A DNA stretch of 64,000 nt, taken from the NCBI GenBank assembly GCA_023678885.1, contig CM042993.1:4734501-4798500 (forward strand). The letters run 5' to 3'. The DNA is from Pogostemon cablin. Its lineage: Eukaryota; Streptophyta; Magnoliopsida; Lamiales; Lamiaceae. The position numbers and the translations under genes are program-made. Shown in pieces: positions 1 through 13,434 of this stretch (position 1 is its first letter; each line of letters starts with the position of its first letter). The notes below the pieces were generated by a model. It worked only from the letters and a program-made list of their open reading frames with translations. It had not been told where the DNA came from and did no database searches.

Positions 1-949
1 TCGTACTCGTGTAAGTTGACAAAACATACATGAGTACATTAGCTACTGTTAAGTGTGAGAAAGTAAGGGATAGAAAGAGGGATGCATGTTAATTGTTCTT
101 GGTCTTGGCCTTTGAAATGACAAATAAACCCTTGAGAATTGCCAGAATTGGGCACAACTCAGCTGACCAGCTGAAGCAGATAGAATAATTCTTATATGAA
201 ACAGCTTGGTGAAACTATCAGCATGCCTAAGATGTTAGTGAAAACAATAGTTGGAATCAAATTTGGCATACAAAAAGAAAACTAAATTATCACCAGTATA
301 GCCCTACACATATCTGCTTATGGAACAGACTATCATTACACCAACCTAGCACCAATGAGCTGCTGCATTTGCAAATTTCATTAAGCATCTCCCACCCCCA
401 CCCCACAACAATTCATCTTGAAATATGAACACAACACAGAAACAAGGCGCAGATATAGTAGAACATCATGACAAATAAAAGGAAGGAAACAAAGCAATCA
501 AATATTACCTGAAGTGGGAGGAGAGAACTGTTTCCTAACGAGGATATCAGTTAAGGTATTCTCTGTAGGAGTTGATGCAAGTATCGGCTTCGTCTATTGG
601 AACATACATATACACGAAATTGATCAACGCTTAAAAAAATAAAATAAAATAATAGGGCATGAAGCAAATGCTGGGTAAAAAACTCACAATTTCTAGGGAT
701 TGAAGCCTCTGTAAAATTGGGTCAGCGCCCTCTACACGCTCTGAAACCGTGGTGATTCCATCCTCCGATACCTTCACCCAGAAAGTAGTAATACACCGAT
801 AATCAAACACGAATTGCAATTTGAATAAAACATTAAAACAATCAAAGTAGAAGAAATCATAAAAACAGAAACGGAGATCAAAGGGCATGGAAATAGGAGC
901 TAGGGCTTCTTACCCTGGAGTTCGTGAGAGATGATTCTGAAGCGCCCAT
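1..949 (-). CDS. Conserved small plant protein, 5' exons only (partial)
   Basis: Three exons read on the minus strand: 949-914 (starts MGASESSLTNSR), 771-688 (VSEDGITTVSERVEG then a leucine-containing stretch ending QSLEI) and 593-509 (TKPILASTPTENTLTDILVR, then KQFSPPTS). Donors are GTAAG, GTGAGT and GTAAT; acceptors end in AG. Phases agree (36, 84 and 85 nt). The peptide resembles a conserved plant family of small, probably coiled-coil proteins that I know only as uncharacterised, so I give no function. The remaining exons should lie left of the window; positions 1-508 look like intron. The start was chosen because the exon-1 peptide joins the next exon in frame and fits the family N-terminus from memory. 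The exon structure is fairly secure, the family memory less so. Confidence 0.6.
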
Positions 950-1850
950 CAACAAACGGTCAGCTGGGAAGTTTAATTATAATGCTCTTTTTCATTTTTA
1001 TGATTTTATCATCGTTCGAGAACGACAATTGCACCCCCTTTTTCTTTTTTTTCTTTTTTTTTTTTGTGAAATACTACTACGAAAAGAATTGCTTCCTGCT
1101 TTCTCCTAAATCGTGCATATTTATTTTTTAAAAACAAATAAAAATTACTCCCTTTTTAATCAAATAATAATAATAATAATTAAAGAAAAATATATTGTTA
1201 AGTATTAAAAGTATAATATTAAAAATTAAATTTTATGATAATTTTGGGATGCATTGACATTTTAGAATTTATATAGGCTAAACCTAAAGAATAATTGTAA
1301 TAATATTTTTAAAAATTAAAATTTATGGTAATTCTGTGTTCGTTCTTTGAAAAATTGTGTACGTGTTGTTTCCATGTTCCTACAATTAATGTTTTATTTA
1401 AAGTAAGATATTTTAATAATTTTAAAATAATTAATATTTTGTAATCTTGTAATTAATACTATATATGTAGATCTAATATTTTAATAACGGTCACTTACTA
1501 TTGGATATGTATAATTGATGTAAACTACATGACTCAAAGTACTATTACTCATAACTACACAATTATGATTATGATTATGATACCATAAATACCCCTATGT
1601 ATTTGCACAATTTGATTTTGCATAATTTTGTTTTTGCACATTTTAAATTCCGGCAGCAGGCAGCGGCGGTCAGAGCCGGTCAACGGCTGTCCGGCCACCG
1701 GTCAACGAGTATCCGGCTGGCGATCAACGCCAGTCAACGGTGGGTGGGTGGGTGAGGGGTAGAGTTGGTGGTTAAAAAGTGTTATTTTGTATATGAGAAT
1801 AATTATTTGAATTTCTTGTATCTCATAGTAATTTAGGTTAAAAGTGTGTA

Positions 1851-1943
1851 CTCCCTCCGTCCCGGTCAAACTGCACTATTTGACTGCATAAAGCTCTCAC
1901 AAAAGTTACACTAAACGGTGCAATATGGGCGGGACGGAAGGAG
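1851..1943. mobile_element. Stowaway-like MITE, 93 bp
   Basis: Ends CTCCCTCCGTCCC and GGGACGGAAGGAG form terminal inverted repeats and are flanked by TA on both sides, the TSD of Tc1/mariner-derived Stowaway MITEs. No coding capacity. Confidence 0.8.
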
Positions 1944-2925
1944 TATCTATTAGTGATTTTGCCTTTTAATCCTAATAAAACTAACATTATTTAATAATAT
2001 TATTTTAAGTTGATTTTCTTATAATAGTTTATAATTTTAGGAAAATCTATTAAATAAAATATATTTTATTGTTGATAGATTATTTTAAGTAACTTTTAGT
2101 CATAAAATAAGAGGGAATATGTTATCAAGGTTTAATATTTTAGTTCTAATAATAATATTATTTTAAGTAATTTTCTTATAAAAAATTATAAGAGGGAATA
2201 TATTTCTTAATATAATTCGATTATCGTATCCTTTGAAATTAATAAAAAAATTTATGCTCACACTCTATTATTCACATGCTCCAAATTTATTATATGAGAG
2301 ATTAAGATTATTACTGATAGGCGAGATTAAATATACAAAAATTTTCAAGAATTAATATGATGACTCCACATACATAATTAAAACATTTTGAACATAAAAA
2401 ATATTTTTATTAGGATTAAAATAATAAATTTATATTAAAAAAACTTAAAATTTTTTATTATCCAAATTAAATTAAATCTTGATTGATGACAAAATATTTC
2501 AAACCCGAATTGATAGATTATACATTTTTAGTGTTTTGAATTGAAAATACTATTATTATGGTACATGTTTCCTTTCATGTTAATAAAATGTTCATCTTTA
2601 ATATAATATCATAAAAATATATTTCTATAAAATATATTTTTTAAAATAAATATATCACATATAATATAACACGTATAGTACGCGGGAGACAAAACTAGTT
2701 AGAATTTATTGGTTAAACTTAAAGTATAATTATAATAATATTTTTTTAATTTTTAAAAATTTAAATATAAAGATGAGATTCAAAATTAACTTAAGATTTA
2801 AATTTTGTAAGTAGGGGTGTAAGCAAATATTTGTGATCTGACTTGATAAGAGCTCGTAAACAAGCTCATTTAGTATTTGTTTAGTGTGTCCGTGAACAAG
2901 TTCGTTAAGAGCTTGATTGATAGTA

Positions 2926-3187
2926 CTCCCTCAGACCCAAAAGAATTTACATATTTTTTTGGGCACGGAGATTAAGGAGTATAATAATTTAATGTAAAGT
3001 GAAGTAAGAGAAATAATATTTAATGTGTAGTGGGTAGTTGTATTAGTGGTGAGTGTGATGTGTGTGGGTCCATGTATATAAATAAATTGTTTTTGTGAGG
3101 GTCTCATATTCTTTAAAAGGAAATATGTCAATTTTTGTGGGACAACCCAAAAAGGAAAGTGTGCCAATATTTTTGGGATGGAGGGAG
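2926..3187. mobile_element. Stowaway-like MITE, about 262 bp
   Basis: Begins CTCCCTCAGACCC and ends GGGATGGAGGGAG next to TA. The interior holds the 'agtgggtagttgtattagt' module also seen in the longer copies at 30.6 kb and 47.9 kb. It appears to be inserted in an older repeat. Confidence 0.75.
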
Positions 3188-3612
3188 TAAAATATTTCAT
3201 TAATTTATTATTATTATTTTAATATTTTATATTAACAATATAATATTAAATTAAGTGATTATTTCGTTTTAAATTTTATTACTCATATATATTGTTAACT
3301 TGTTTGATTATTTAATATTATAAATAATATTATATGTTCACGAATAAATTATTTTTATTTTTTTGTTCATGATCGAAAATATTTGTATGTTTCTCAAAAT
3401 TCACGAACATGCTATTAAACATTTTCGTGAACAAGTTTGTTAACAAAAAACGAGCCTTAGCAAACCACTTCTGTAGAGTTTGAATTCGGTAATTTTTTTA
3501 TGATCGCTTCGAACTCAGAATCGAGCTCAATTACTTTATAACAAATGAGACCCAAACAAACCAAAACTCAGCTCGGTTACACCTAATAACACTTTTCAAA
3601 TTAATATATTGA

Positions 3613-3888
3613 AGGGATAATATCAATTTTTGTCCTCTATGATATGCAAAATCAAACTTTAGTCCTAATGTTTTGTAAAATTTCAAAAGTGGTCCTCCAG
3701 TGTCTGCTTTTAGTCATTTTTTTCCACTTTTAATCCTTATTTGGCATATCCTAAAGAACCAAAAGTGGACAAAAAAGACGACCAAAAGGATCAAAAACGG
3801 ATATCGAAGTGCTACTTTTGAGAAATTACCAAACTTAAGGACTAAAGTTGGATTTAGCAGGACCAAAATTGATATTTTCCCTATATAT
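3613..3888. repeat. Inverted-repeat MITE-like element, about 275 bp
   Basis: The left end GGGATAATATCAATTTTTG is the inverted complement, with a few mismatches, of the right end (AAAATTGATATTTTCCCT). Further internal complementarity ('tttagtcc' / 'ggactaaa') extends the symmetry. No transposase is present. The superfamily is not clear. Confidence 0.6.
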
Positions 3889-4163
3889 TAAATAAAACTA
3901 ACCTTAATTCGGTACTGAGAAATTAACACATCATCTATACTTCATATTTGAGATAAATAACTAATAATAATAAATAAACATTTTATACTATTAATTATAT
4001 TTTGAAAATTGCTGAGAAGCATTTTAAGTTTTTTACTTCATTCTCAAAATCTCAGAAATTGTTGATAGCCTTCAAAATTAAAACCCTCATATCACCATTC
4101 ACCGGTATGCCCCAATAAATTATATCGAATTCACGTAGTGGGAATGTTATAGATACGATTTTC

Positions 4164-7100
4164 ATGAGTACACGGCAATCCGACACCCTTAAAGCGGTGG
4201 CTAAGAGTACGCCTCCACCGGCCAAAAGAGCCACCGCCAAGCCACACTTGTCTGCAGAGCCACATGTTGATTCTTCTCCAATGGCAACCGTCACGCCGGA
4301 GGCGGTCGGACCTACGCCTGCCTCCGCCGGAAGACCCATAAAAGTCGGCATCGCCCCCAATTCTGAGCCGGAGCTATCAGGTTATATGACACTTATGTTA
4401 TTAATCATGCAGGTTGAGGGAAATCGCCTAACTCGCTTGTTTCTTTTGTTCTTTGTGATAAGATAAGTATTAGTGATATCTACTCTGCTAGTATGAATTT
4501 GATTGAGATTTTTTTAGTGGGCTGTAATACAATAGGATTACGTGCTTATTCATTGAGTAAATAATCTGAAATCTTCTTATACGAGCACCAGAACATTACC
4601 CGAATCCTGTTTGTTTTAATTGATCAAGCCTTGCGGTTGTTTTCTAGCTCAATGATTTTCTAAGAGGATCCATTTTATTATCTTCATTTGGATATTGGGT
4701 AATGTTCTGGTCCTTATTTATGTGTAGGAACTTATCTTATTATCTCTTGGCTCAGTGTAGTTTGTTTGCAGCAAATTAGTAGCTTCTGTGAAGTAGCATG
4801 CATGTGCTTGGAAGCAGCTTAGTTGCTTCATTTTATAATATACTGTAATAAGTAGCTTCTAAGCTGCTGATATTTGTCCTATATGACGTCTGACCTGATG
4901 TTTGGGTGTGGGACACAATTCTTATCCATCTTTTGAGTCTCTAACAATTATTTCATTCATATCCAAACCTCTGGAGGATGAGTATGCTTGCATTCTTATG
5001 GATCATGATCATGTTTCGTTTATGATATATTTATTCTTAAGCCCATAACCAATATGAAAACTGCTTAATATCTATAGTCCAGCAGCCGGCATTTTAAAGC
5101 TAAGTTGCTAATTATTTTATTCTTTAATCAGTTTAATGGGTTTTAGCATCTGTTGCAGTTGACTCATGATTTCACACATAAACCAACGTTGGGTAAAAAA
5201 TTCAACATAATTTTCTAGAAATGAACATTAATGGTCCCTTAATTGAGATTATTTAGACCCGTAATCAGACTGAACCTACACGTACTGACTATATCTCATT
5301 CAAATTTTCAGTATTATGTATTTATGTCCTTCATTTTTCTATCTGTTAAACTGTCTAGATATGCGAAGTTTGTCTCTTCATTTTGTTATCTTTGTGTTTT
5401 TTTCCATAAAATCATCTAATGAACAAACTTGGTCTGTTATGTCGGATATCTATTAGGAGTTTGTATATCTGCTAGTCTCTGGATATAGAAGCTTCCTTCA
5501 TTCTTATTTATTTCTTTATTGTGGGTAAATGGCTTTGAAATGTTATTGAATTGCGTTTCTTATCCTGATTTGTTGCAGTTGAACCAGTCAGTCAGATATC
5601 AAAAGTAGCAAAATCTGTTTCTGGAAAAAAAGTTGTGAAAAAGTTAGTGAGAAAAGTGATCAGAAAAGCTGTTGGAGCTCCTAGAACTGTTTCTGCGTGC
5701 ACTACATCAGGGGCAGTTGGGAAGGCAAATATAGATCAGACCACGGAAGAGAGGACAGTAAATGATAAAAAAGAAGTAGAAGCTGGCAATGATGGACCTG
5801 CCGCTGATGACATCTCTTTTTACCAAAATGTCAAAAACTCTGTGTTGGAGGATGAAAACATTGATAACTTCAGAGGAACATCTAAAAGGGAAGAACAAGA
5901 AGCTGATGAACCGAAGAATTACGTGATAGAAAGTGGTGGAGAGTTTGTGGAGGCTACTGACTCTATTGTTCCATATGAAAAGCATGTGGATGCTCAAGAA
6001 CCCATCTTAACCAATGAAAAATACGAATTAAGGGTAGAAAAGGAGAGCCAGGTAGAAATAACTGAAAAAGAGGATCTTAAAGGTAAAACCATTGAAGTTG
6101 ATGATGCCAGTGATGTGAAGCTGGAGAATACTTCCATAGAGGAACTTGATGGTGAAAAAATTGAGGCTCTCAGTGATCAAGAGGTCCATGAGGAATTTGA
6201 GGGAGAGGATCTTGCTGATGATGATGGGCTAGAGAATGAGGCAGGAACTGAGACTTTGGAGGAAGAACAGGTGCAGTTGAATGCTGTGGCGAGAGAACGC
6301 AAGGTAAGGAAAGAAAGGGAGATTTTTGTTGGTGGGTTGGACAGGGATGCTCTGGAAGATGATGTCAGAAAGGTATTTGAGTATGCGGGTGAGGTTGTGG
6401 AAGTCCGCATGCATGTGGACTTATCAACAAACAAGAATAAGGGCTATGCTTTTGTTCAGTTTGCAACGAAGGAGCAAGCAAAGCATGCTTTGTCTGAGAT
6501 GAAGAATCCTGTTGTATGAATTTTTCTTGAATTTATATGTTTTCGATAGTAGTTCTTGTATAAATGTTGAGTTTTGTATATTGTTTATTTTTATTTGAAT
6601 ATTTTCACAAGTGTGCGAATATATAGGTAAACTCTGGTGCAATTCTGGTGTTTTTTTAGATACGTGGAAAGAGATGTGGAACTGCAGCAAGTGAGGATAA
6701 CAACACTTTATTTTTGGGTAATATTTGCAACACATGGACAAAGGACGCTGTAAGACAATTCCTCTTTCCTTTAGCTCCATCTGTGTTCATTATCTCATAT
6801 AATCTCTGATTATCAATGACAGATAAAACAAAAACTGAAGGATTATGGCGTAGAAGGTGTTGAAAACATCACGTTGGTTGCAGATCCCCGACATGAAGGG
6901 TTGAGTCGTGGTTTTGCATTTGTTGAGTTCTTCACTCATAATGAAGCCATGTTAGCTTATAAAAGACTCCAAAAGCCTGATGTTGTGTTTGGGCACTCTG
7001 AGAGAACTGCCAAAGTGGCTTTTTCTGAGCCTTTACGTGAACCAGACCCCGAGGTCATGGCCCATGTTAAATCAGTGTTCATTGATGGACTACCACCTAC

Positions 7101-8785
7101 GTGGGGTGAAGATCATGTTAGAGAGAAATTCAGAGTTTTCGGTGAAATTGCCCGAATCATGCTGGCACGAAACATGTCTACTGCAAAAAGAAAGGACTTT
7201 GGATTTGTTGATTTCAATACACACGAAGCCGCAGTTTCATGCGTTGAAGGTGTAAACAGCAAGGGATTGAATGATGATAACACAAAGGTATTGCTGTTAT
7301 GATGTGGCGAGTTTTTGGAAGAACTTGGAGGGAGATACATGATGTCTTTTTTAGATATTTGTGTGTGTTTGTTATGCTATAGGATTGCATGTGGTTCATT
7401 TAGGTGTTAATCTTGAATTATGGATAAATTGAGGGAAGTATGAAAAAAGTCTGATTCATTTACTTTGTTTTTCACTTCTTTTTTATTTTTTTGTTTTATG
7501 TGGATGAAACATGCACTCTCTCTAATTTATGCACAATATTTTCTCTGTAACACATTAACTTAGTTTTGTAATTACCTTTCTGTTTGTTCGTAGGTTAAAG
7601 TTCGGGCAAGGCTTTCAAATCCTTTACCCAAGATGCAGGCCGTAAAAGGTGGAATGTGTGGAGGATTTCGTATTGGTCATGGTAGCAGTGGAACTTTTCC
7701 TAGATTTTCTGGTATAGATTCATCCAATATCTGTGTAGATTCTTGTTTATCATACGATTAAGGCTGTTAGTACGGTATATTGCGTTGGTTGCAGATAGGG
7801 GCTTTGGACGAGGTGGACGTCCTTATAACCGATATGGGCGGGGTTCTCATCCTTGTGGTCCTGGGCACAGTGGCAGAATGAGCTTTAACAGTGAACCTGA
7901 ATATGACTATCCATATCCTCCTTTTCCTGGAAGGCCAAGCTTTGGCCGAGGTTTTTATCCTCCCTAGATATTTCTTTTCTTATGTTTTAACTGAAATCCG
8001 CAAGCACTGTCAGCAATGACTTTGACCTATTTGAGAAATTACACAACTAATGATCAGGTGGAAGATGGAGTTCCAGGGGTGCCCATCAAGGCCCATTGCC
8101 TGGAGGACCTTACCCTCCCAGAGTGAGGCATGGTGCAACTGATAGAGGCTATGGAGACTATGATTCATATAGGAGATATCCGTATTCTTATGAAGAGGGA
8201 TATGACAGGTCATTCATGGGGAGGCATTTTGATGATCCATATCCCTATGATGATGTTGGCCATGGAATAAAGAGGCCCCACTACATGATGGTAAGCTGGA
8301 AATTTCAGTGGATATTTTTTTGGTACTTATTTGTTTGGATGTAATTTTGAAAAGTCAGTGCTATAATGCTGAGGCTACCCTGTTATTCATTTCTGTTTAG
8401 GAACAGGATCCAAATCTAGCAGAGCCTAGTAGGTATCGTTCTCGATTTGCTCAATCAGATCCTGCGGTTCCATTTCGTGGAACTAGATATCGAGGTATGT
8501 GTATATAGTGCCAATCTTCATCTTCATCTGTCAATAGGTATTTCTAGACTCGTCATCTTAGTTCATCTTGGATGCAGAGGAGCTTGGAGCTGACGGTGGC
8601 CTATACCGCCAAAATTTTAATGGTCCTCCTCGTGTAAGAAACATTATTTTCTTTTTTTAATCATGATTGGAGGTTACATATGGGTCTCTTTTTACTTATT
8701 TCTATATCATGTGCAGTATGGTGGTAGTTCATATTCTGCATTTTACGGTGATGATCACTCATATGGGCGTAGTTATTACTATTAG
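4164..8785 (+). CDS. hnRNP Q/nucleolin-like protein with three RRMs
   Basis: Ten exons: 4164-4380, 5579-6513, 6660-6749, 6823-7287, 7594-7711, 7795-7950, 8058-8290, 8401-8494, 8578-8633 and 8717-8785. The total is 2,433 nt, exactly 810 codons plus TAG, with all phases agreeing. The N-terminus has a short basic stretch (VVKKLVRKVIRK) and then a Glu/Asp-rich region. RRM1 (about residues 319-390) has RNP2 IFVGGL and RNP1 KGYAFVQF. RRM2 (about 400-480) has LFLGNI and RGFAFVEF. RRM3 (about 500-580) has VFIDGL and FGFVDF. The C-terminus is rich in Gly, Arg, Tyr and Pro. The layout matches a plant hnRNP Q-like, probably nuclear RNA-binding family; from memory the Arabidopsis relative is At2g44710, of similar length. 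The 7950 donor (GAG|GTTTTT) is weak but is the only one that keeps frame. The role in RNA processing is inferred from the domains. Confidence 0.88.
4381..5578 (+). other. First intron of the RRM gene
   Basis: A 1.2-kb intron between CAG|GTTATA and TTGCAG|TT. A second donor-like site at 4413 would break the frame with exon 2, so the first was preferred. No other gene seen inside. Confidence 0.7.
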
Positions 8786-11700
8786 TGACATTTTGGTCAG
8801 GTATTTATAAACATGAATTTCTGATTCTTTATGTTGGGCTGCAAGATGATGATTTTCTTGTTACACTTTTTCTTATACCCATATTGCAGGTGATAGTGAA
8901 GTTTAAGTTCTCAGTGTGATGGTATGACAAGATTTTGCTGTCTGGCTGGTTAGAAGAAAGTTTAATGATGCTCTTGCATTTTCCTGTTATCTGTTTTAAT
9001 TTTGCTAATACTTCTTCTTTATCAGTCATATCTTCTGCACTTTCCTTGCCTTCTTTTTTTGTCAAATTGTAGATTCAGTTTAGAGATCATGACTATTAGG
9101 GAATGGCCTATGAAAAGACCTTAATGTGGATAATAGTATCCATGTGATAGGATGCATGGATTTCAGTGCTAAAGGCTGGAGCCAGTCATTTTGCTAGTTT
9201 CTTCCATTCTGGTTCAGTAGTTTAAGGACATTAGAATGTTCTTTTAAGATGTGGCCAACTAATTCCTTTACTAAAATTTTCCTTTAGGATTGAGTGCATA
9301 TAATTGACCACTTGCTTGAATCTTGAGGAGGCACTTTGGGATTTAAATTTCTTAATTAGAGAGCAATCTCAGATCAAAAGAAGTAATCTATGGTAATACT
9401 TGGAGCTGTTATCTTTGATGAATGAAGCAACTTTTTCAATTGGAAAGTTTTAAGTTTTGGAGTTTATTGCAATTGAGCTTGGTTGAGGAAGATGTATGAA
9501 ACTCCATCTATTCAGAAATATGATGATTTCAATATTCAAAATGTGACTTTGGGAAATGAGATGAGTTATATATGTACTTCAATAAGTGTTGGATACATTA
9601 TAAGTTAGTGTTTTTATGGTTTATTGTACTTATGATAATTAGTTTCTGGTATTTATTCAGAGACTGAGGTTTACCAGAATCTCTGTAACTGTGGTGTCAT
9701 TTTGCTAGGATGTTGATGTAATCAGTGGGCTTTTACAACTGTGATTACAGAATATCTCTGGGGTGAGAGCTCAGTAGGTTTATTTAAAGATTTGGCGTCG
9801 AGCCTTAAGTTCTTGCCTTTTGCTTCATGAAGACATTAGTCACCTTGATTGATGCCCTCTGTTTTTCAAGTAGATATATTTTGTAGCAAGTGGTTATGTT
9901 AATGACACTTTAATGACAGTGTGCTATGTTATTCACAGAGGTTTCATTTTTCTGTTTGAATGGGTCTTTTTGTGGTTTCCTGATCTTTTTAGAACTCTTG
10001 AGCCTACATCAATCTTTACTATGAACAAGGTTTGCTATTTTTCTATCCACTTTGAGGACTTATTAGTTTATAGCAATTTGCTAAAAGGAAAATTGTTGTT
10101 AGTGTAGATTCTTACATCTTCACATGGAGAGAATATGTAGCCTTGTTGAACTGAAATTACATTATCAGTTATAGGAGAGCTAGACTCGAGGGAAGAGTTC
10201 TATTTTTCACTTCAATATTCGGGTAAATTTGCGGGCATTCAGCATTTGTTTTTTTGCCCCTAAGGTTTACTGATGGGTTTTGCCCCTAAGGATTTCATAT
10301 GGAGCTGAAAGTGATTGGTCCTTTATTGGATTTAAACGGGCAAGGACATTGGTTATTTTTGGAAATGGTTTTTTAAGTGGAAGCTGATAACATATTGGAG
10401 AATCCATATTGTTTAAGGAGTGCTCCTTTTTGGCCATATCTTACTCCTATAGGTATTATTGAATTTAAATAATTCAAGAATGCATATTAGTTTTTACCGC
10501 TGTGTTGCCTGCAATAGAGCCCTAATTCGTAGGAATACTTAGATTATATGTGTAATGTCCCCCCACTAGTATCTTGCACTGCTTTGAGGAATGTCTAATT
10601 TACGGTTGCTTGGAGAGTTTACATCAGACTGAATTTGCTTCTTATACCACAGATTCTGCAAAATGATCCTTGACTATTCTAATTGCTGTCTTGTTGGGCT
10701 GATCCTTGACGTATTAGGTTCTGAACAACTTATATTTCTATAATTCTATTTGTTTATTTTGTCCCTGCCAAAAAAGCCCCTACTATCAATATCTTGATGG
10801 TATGCACATATAGACCTACTCCCTTGAAATCTAGAACAATAACAATAGGGATCCCATAACAATAAGTAAAAGTAAAACTCTGACACTAAATTTTCCCTGA
10901 AGATACCAGATTTCTTGGAATGTAGAGCTTCTTAACCATTTGCCATCGTCTCCAATATCATTAACCTAGTCGTGTTTTCTGTTACCGTCCTCATCCACTT
11001 GTTCTCTTTTATCTTTTAGGTTTTTTCTATATTGTTTTTTCGATAACTTTTGTGTTATTTTTTTTATCAGTGAGGTTCATGTATGGAAACAGCAGATCCC
11101 CTTAATGAATATCCTGTTTGCTTGTCAATTCAGGGGGGATTAATTTATTCTTTTATGTACGAGGAATGAACTGAATGTTGTGCATTTGTGCGAGTCTTCT
11201 GTTTTCTTCTTAATTAATTTATTCTTTTGTGTACGATGAACTTAATGCATACATTATTTTCCTATTAATTAATTTTGCATAGTTATCAACGGGAAAAAGA
11301 GTTGATAGATGAGTTTAAAACATGGAATTTCTGACATTTGAATAAATTATTACTCCCTAACGTTCTATCTACCTTAGTCATTGTAATTGGGAGCAAGTCA
11401 TTTCTCTTAATTTAGACCATGAGGTAAACATATAAATTACCATTGGTTTAATCGTTTGAATCATGCATTCGATTCGAACGAAAGACTGGATAGAATTAGT
11501 GAGACCTGAATTTTTTGTTATCCAGGAGATTTAACAGTGTTTTTTTTTTGTAACTCTCTTGATTTTTCTCTTAATTAGCTATCTTTGTATATGTTTTCTT
11601 ATGGATTTCTCATTTTACTTGTATAAAAATACATACATGCATTATGTAACAAAGTACAGGTTTATTTTTGGTAGAAATATTTAACTCATTATTATGATTG

Positions 11701-12528
11701 CGATCCAATTTCAAATTCATCTCGTGTGATTATATAAATGTGAAAAAGACAATTGCAGTATATTCTAAAAATAAATGACTAATTTTTTTTTAAAGACTAA
11801 TAAATAAATGATTTTGAAAAAGAGCTGAAGTTGAAATTATAATAAAATTCTAATGAGTAATTAATCCTGATGATGAAAATTGAATCTTCTAGGTTATAGA
11901 GTAAAAGTAACATAATGGTGTATGTATATCATTGTGTCTAGGAAATTTTATCTTCGAATTAAGTCATTATATGACATTTTTGGTATAATTTTAGGAAGTA
12001 AAATTGAAAATTTTAACATAACGGGTGCATAGAAAATTTACCTTAAAATTTTTTACCTTCGAATTAAAAGCTATTATACGACGTGTTTGGTATTCTTTTT
12101 TTTTTTTTTATTATTATTATTATTTTATATATAAACTTGCAAAGTTTCAAATTAATATGCTAGCATTCCCCTTGTGGAGTTAGCAATGTTCAATTCCACC
12201 CCCATTTTTTGTATATTTAAATATTGTACGATCTGATCTTAAATGTAAATTATTTTGATCTAATCTACACACGAACAAACAACTTAAAATATTTTTCTAC
12301 ATCACGCACATACAATTTAATTAAAAAAAAAAAAGGGTATCAGAGAGATTTTTAAACATTTCCTCGTACACAGTGTATACAATAATACAAACAAGAATCC
12401 AATCTGGGAAAATTACATGGGATGTCGCAATTATAAATAAAAATAAAAAGCCTAAGTCTGAAGTTAAACAGAGCATCGAGTGCCTCCATTACCTGTGCAA
12501 ATAAGCAATTATTTATCAGATAGAAAAG
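8786..12528. other. Intergenic; 3' end of the RRM gene, no further gene seen
   Basis: The first few hundred bases after the TAG at 8785 probably hold the 3' UTR of the RRM gene. The rest is moderately AT-rich with short, low-quality ORFs (one at 9913-10107) that match no family I know. A local duplication of 'ttgcccctaagg' occurs near 10253-10290. Confidence 0.4.
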
Positions 12529-13434
12529 CTACTTAAGAGTGCTGTAACGATTCGTTCCATGCTTAGCCCAGTGGTCCTTGAGATCGAGGGGTGACGAAAA
12601 ATCGTATCCCTCCGCAGCCAGTCGATTAAGCAGCTTGGTGAACGCGCTCCCACTCATCTTTCTCCCGCCAACCCTGGAGTATCGTTTATTCGCCACCTGA
12701 GGCAACGGATACATTGAAATCGTAGTTGTACAGCAGGCCGACTGCCATCCACCGCTTCCCCATCTGTAGCACGGTTGTGGCGAACCTGTGCACGTGCATA
12801 CTGGAACTGGCATGGCAGACTCATCAAAGTTTATCTGGTTCAACCCTAAGTTATCCTTCCACGAAACCTGCTTTTCTAAGTAGTCCTCGTCGCTTTCCAG
12901 ACCCTGCTCGTTACTCCAACCATTGTACGTAGCAGAATTTACCTGCTGCTTGCTCGGTGATTCAGCTGTTCTTTTGCCTGACCTTGTAGACTTGGCTGGT
13001 TTTGATGCTTTTCCTTCTTTGGTCGACCGCCCTTTCTTGGGCTTGGGATTCTCAGCAACCTCTGTGGCACTGATTTCACTGCCTCTCAAGCTTCCCCTCT
13101 GACTGTACGTAGCATCAGGGACGCGTACTTGCTGCTGTTGGTAGTGGATGCGTTTACCCCCACTAGCAAGTTCAGTTCCAAGTGGATCGGGTATACTGGT
13201 GTTGTCGTTCATTGAGCTCTCTCGATACCTCAAAGAAGCTACTGCCTCATCCCGTTCCTGTATTGCAGCATTTCGCTCTGCAATTGCAGCATCTCTTTGC
13301 AACATTGCCATATCTCGCTCTGCAAATGCCCGCTTTCTCTCTTCCAGTGCCATGTTTCTTTCTCGAATGGCAGCATCTCTTTCAGCCGTGATTGCCATAA
13401 AGGTCTTTATAGTCAAGTGATTATGGTCCTTCAT
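12529..13434 (-). CDS. BBR/BPC (BASIC PENTACYSTEINE) GAGA-binding transcription factor
   Basis: Single coding exon, 301 residues. The N-terminal third is an alanine-zipper coiled coil of repeated AERDxAIxERNxA units (about residues 14-70), typical of group II BPCs (BPC4/BPC6 type) and used for dimerisation. A basic region follows (KPKKGRSTKEGKASK). The C-terminal DNA-binding domain has the five invariant cysteines (VCTCTG, QPCYRWG, WQSACC), then RVGGRKMSGSAF and DHWAKHGTNRYSTLK; the usual ending is closer to RYITIK. BPC proteins bind (GA)n elements in the nucleus and recruit repressive complexes. The start is the only in-frame ATG before the coiled coil. Relative to the group II proteins I recall, about 30 N-terminal residues are missing. 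Confidence 0.93.
   Translation of the reverse strand: MKDHNHLTIKTFMAITAERDAAIRERNMALEERKRAFAERDMAMLQRDAAIAERNAAIQERDEAVASLRYRESSMNDNTSIPDPLGTELASGGKRIHYQQQQVRVPDATYSQRGSLRGSEISATEVAENPKPKKGRSTKEGKASKPAKSTRSGKRTAESPSKQQVNSATYNGWSNEQGLESDEDYLEKQVSWKDNLGLNQINFDESAMPVPVCTCTGSPQPCYRWGSGGWQSACCTTTISMYPLPQVANKRYSRVGGRKMSGSAFTKLLNRLAAEGYDFSSPLDLKDHWAKHGTNRYSTLK

Larger units (their letters stand above)
950..4163. other. Intergenic, AT-rich; MITEs only
   Basis: No convincing coding region. The stretch is A/T-rich and holds the two Stowaway-like MITEs and the inverted-repeat element listed separately. Between about 2813 and 3590 there is also an AT-rich repeat with motifs resembling 'ggtgtaa ... ttacacc' ends, interrupted by the MITE at 2926-3187. 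A CGGTCAACG-like motif recurs at about 1670-1740. The right end should contain the promoter of the RRM gene and possibly its 5' leader. Confidence 0.5.

Noticed and set aside
4381..4466. Extension of RRM-gene exon 1 to the ORF end or to the donor at 4413
   Set aside because: Both break the frame with exon 2; the donor at 4381 gives a continuous 810-residue protein.
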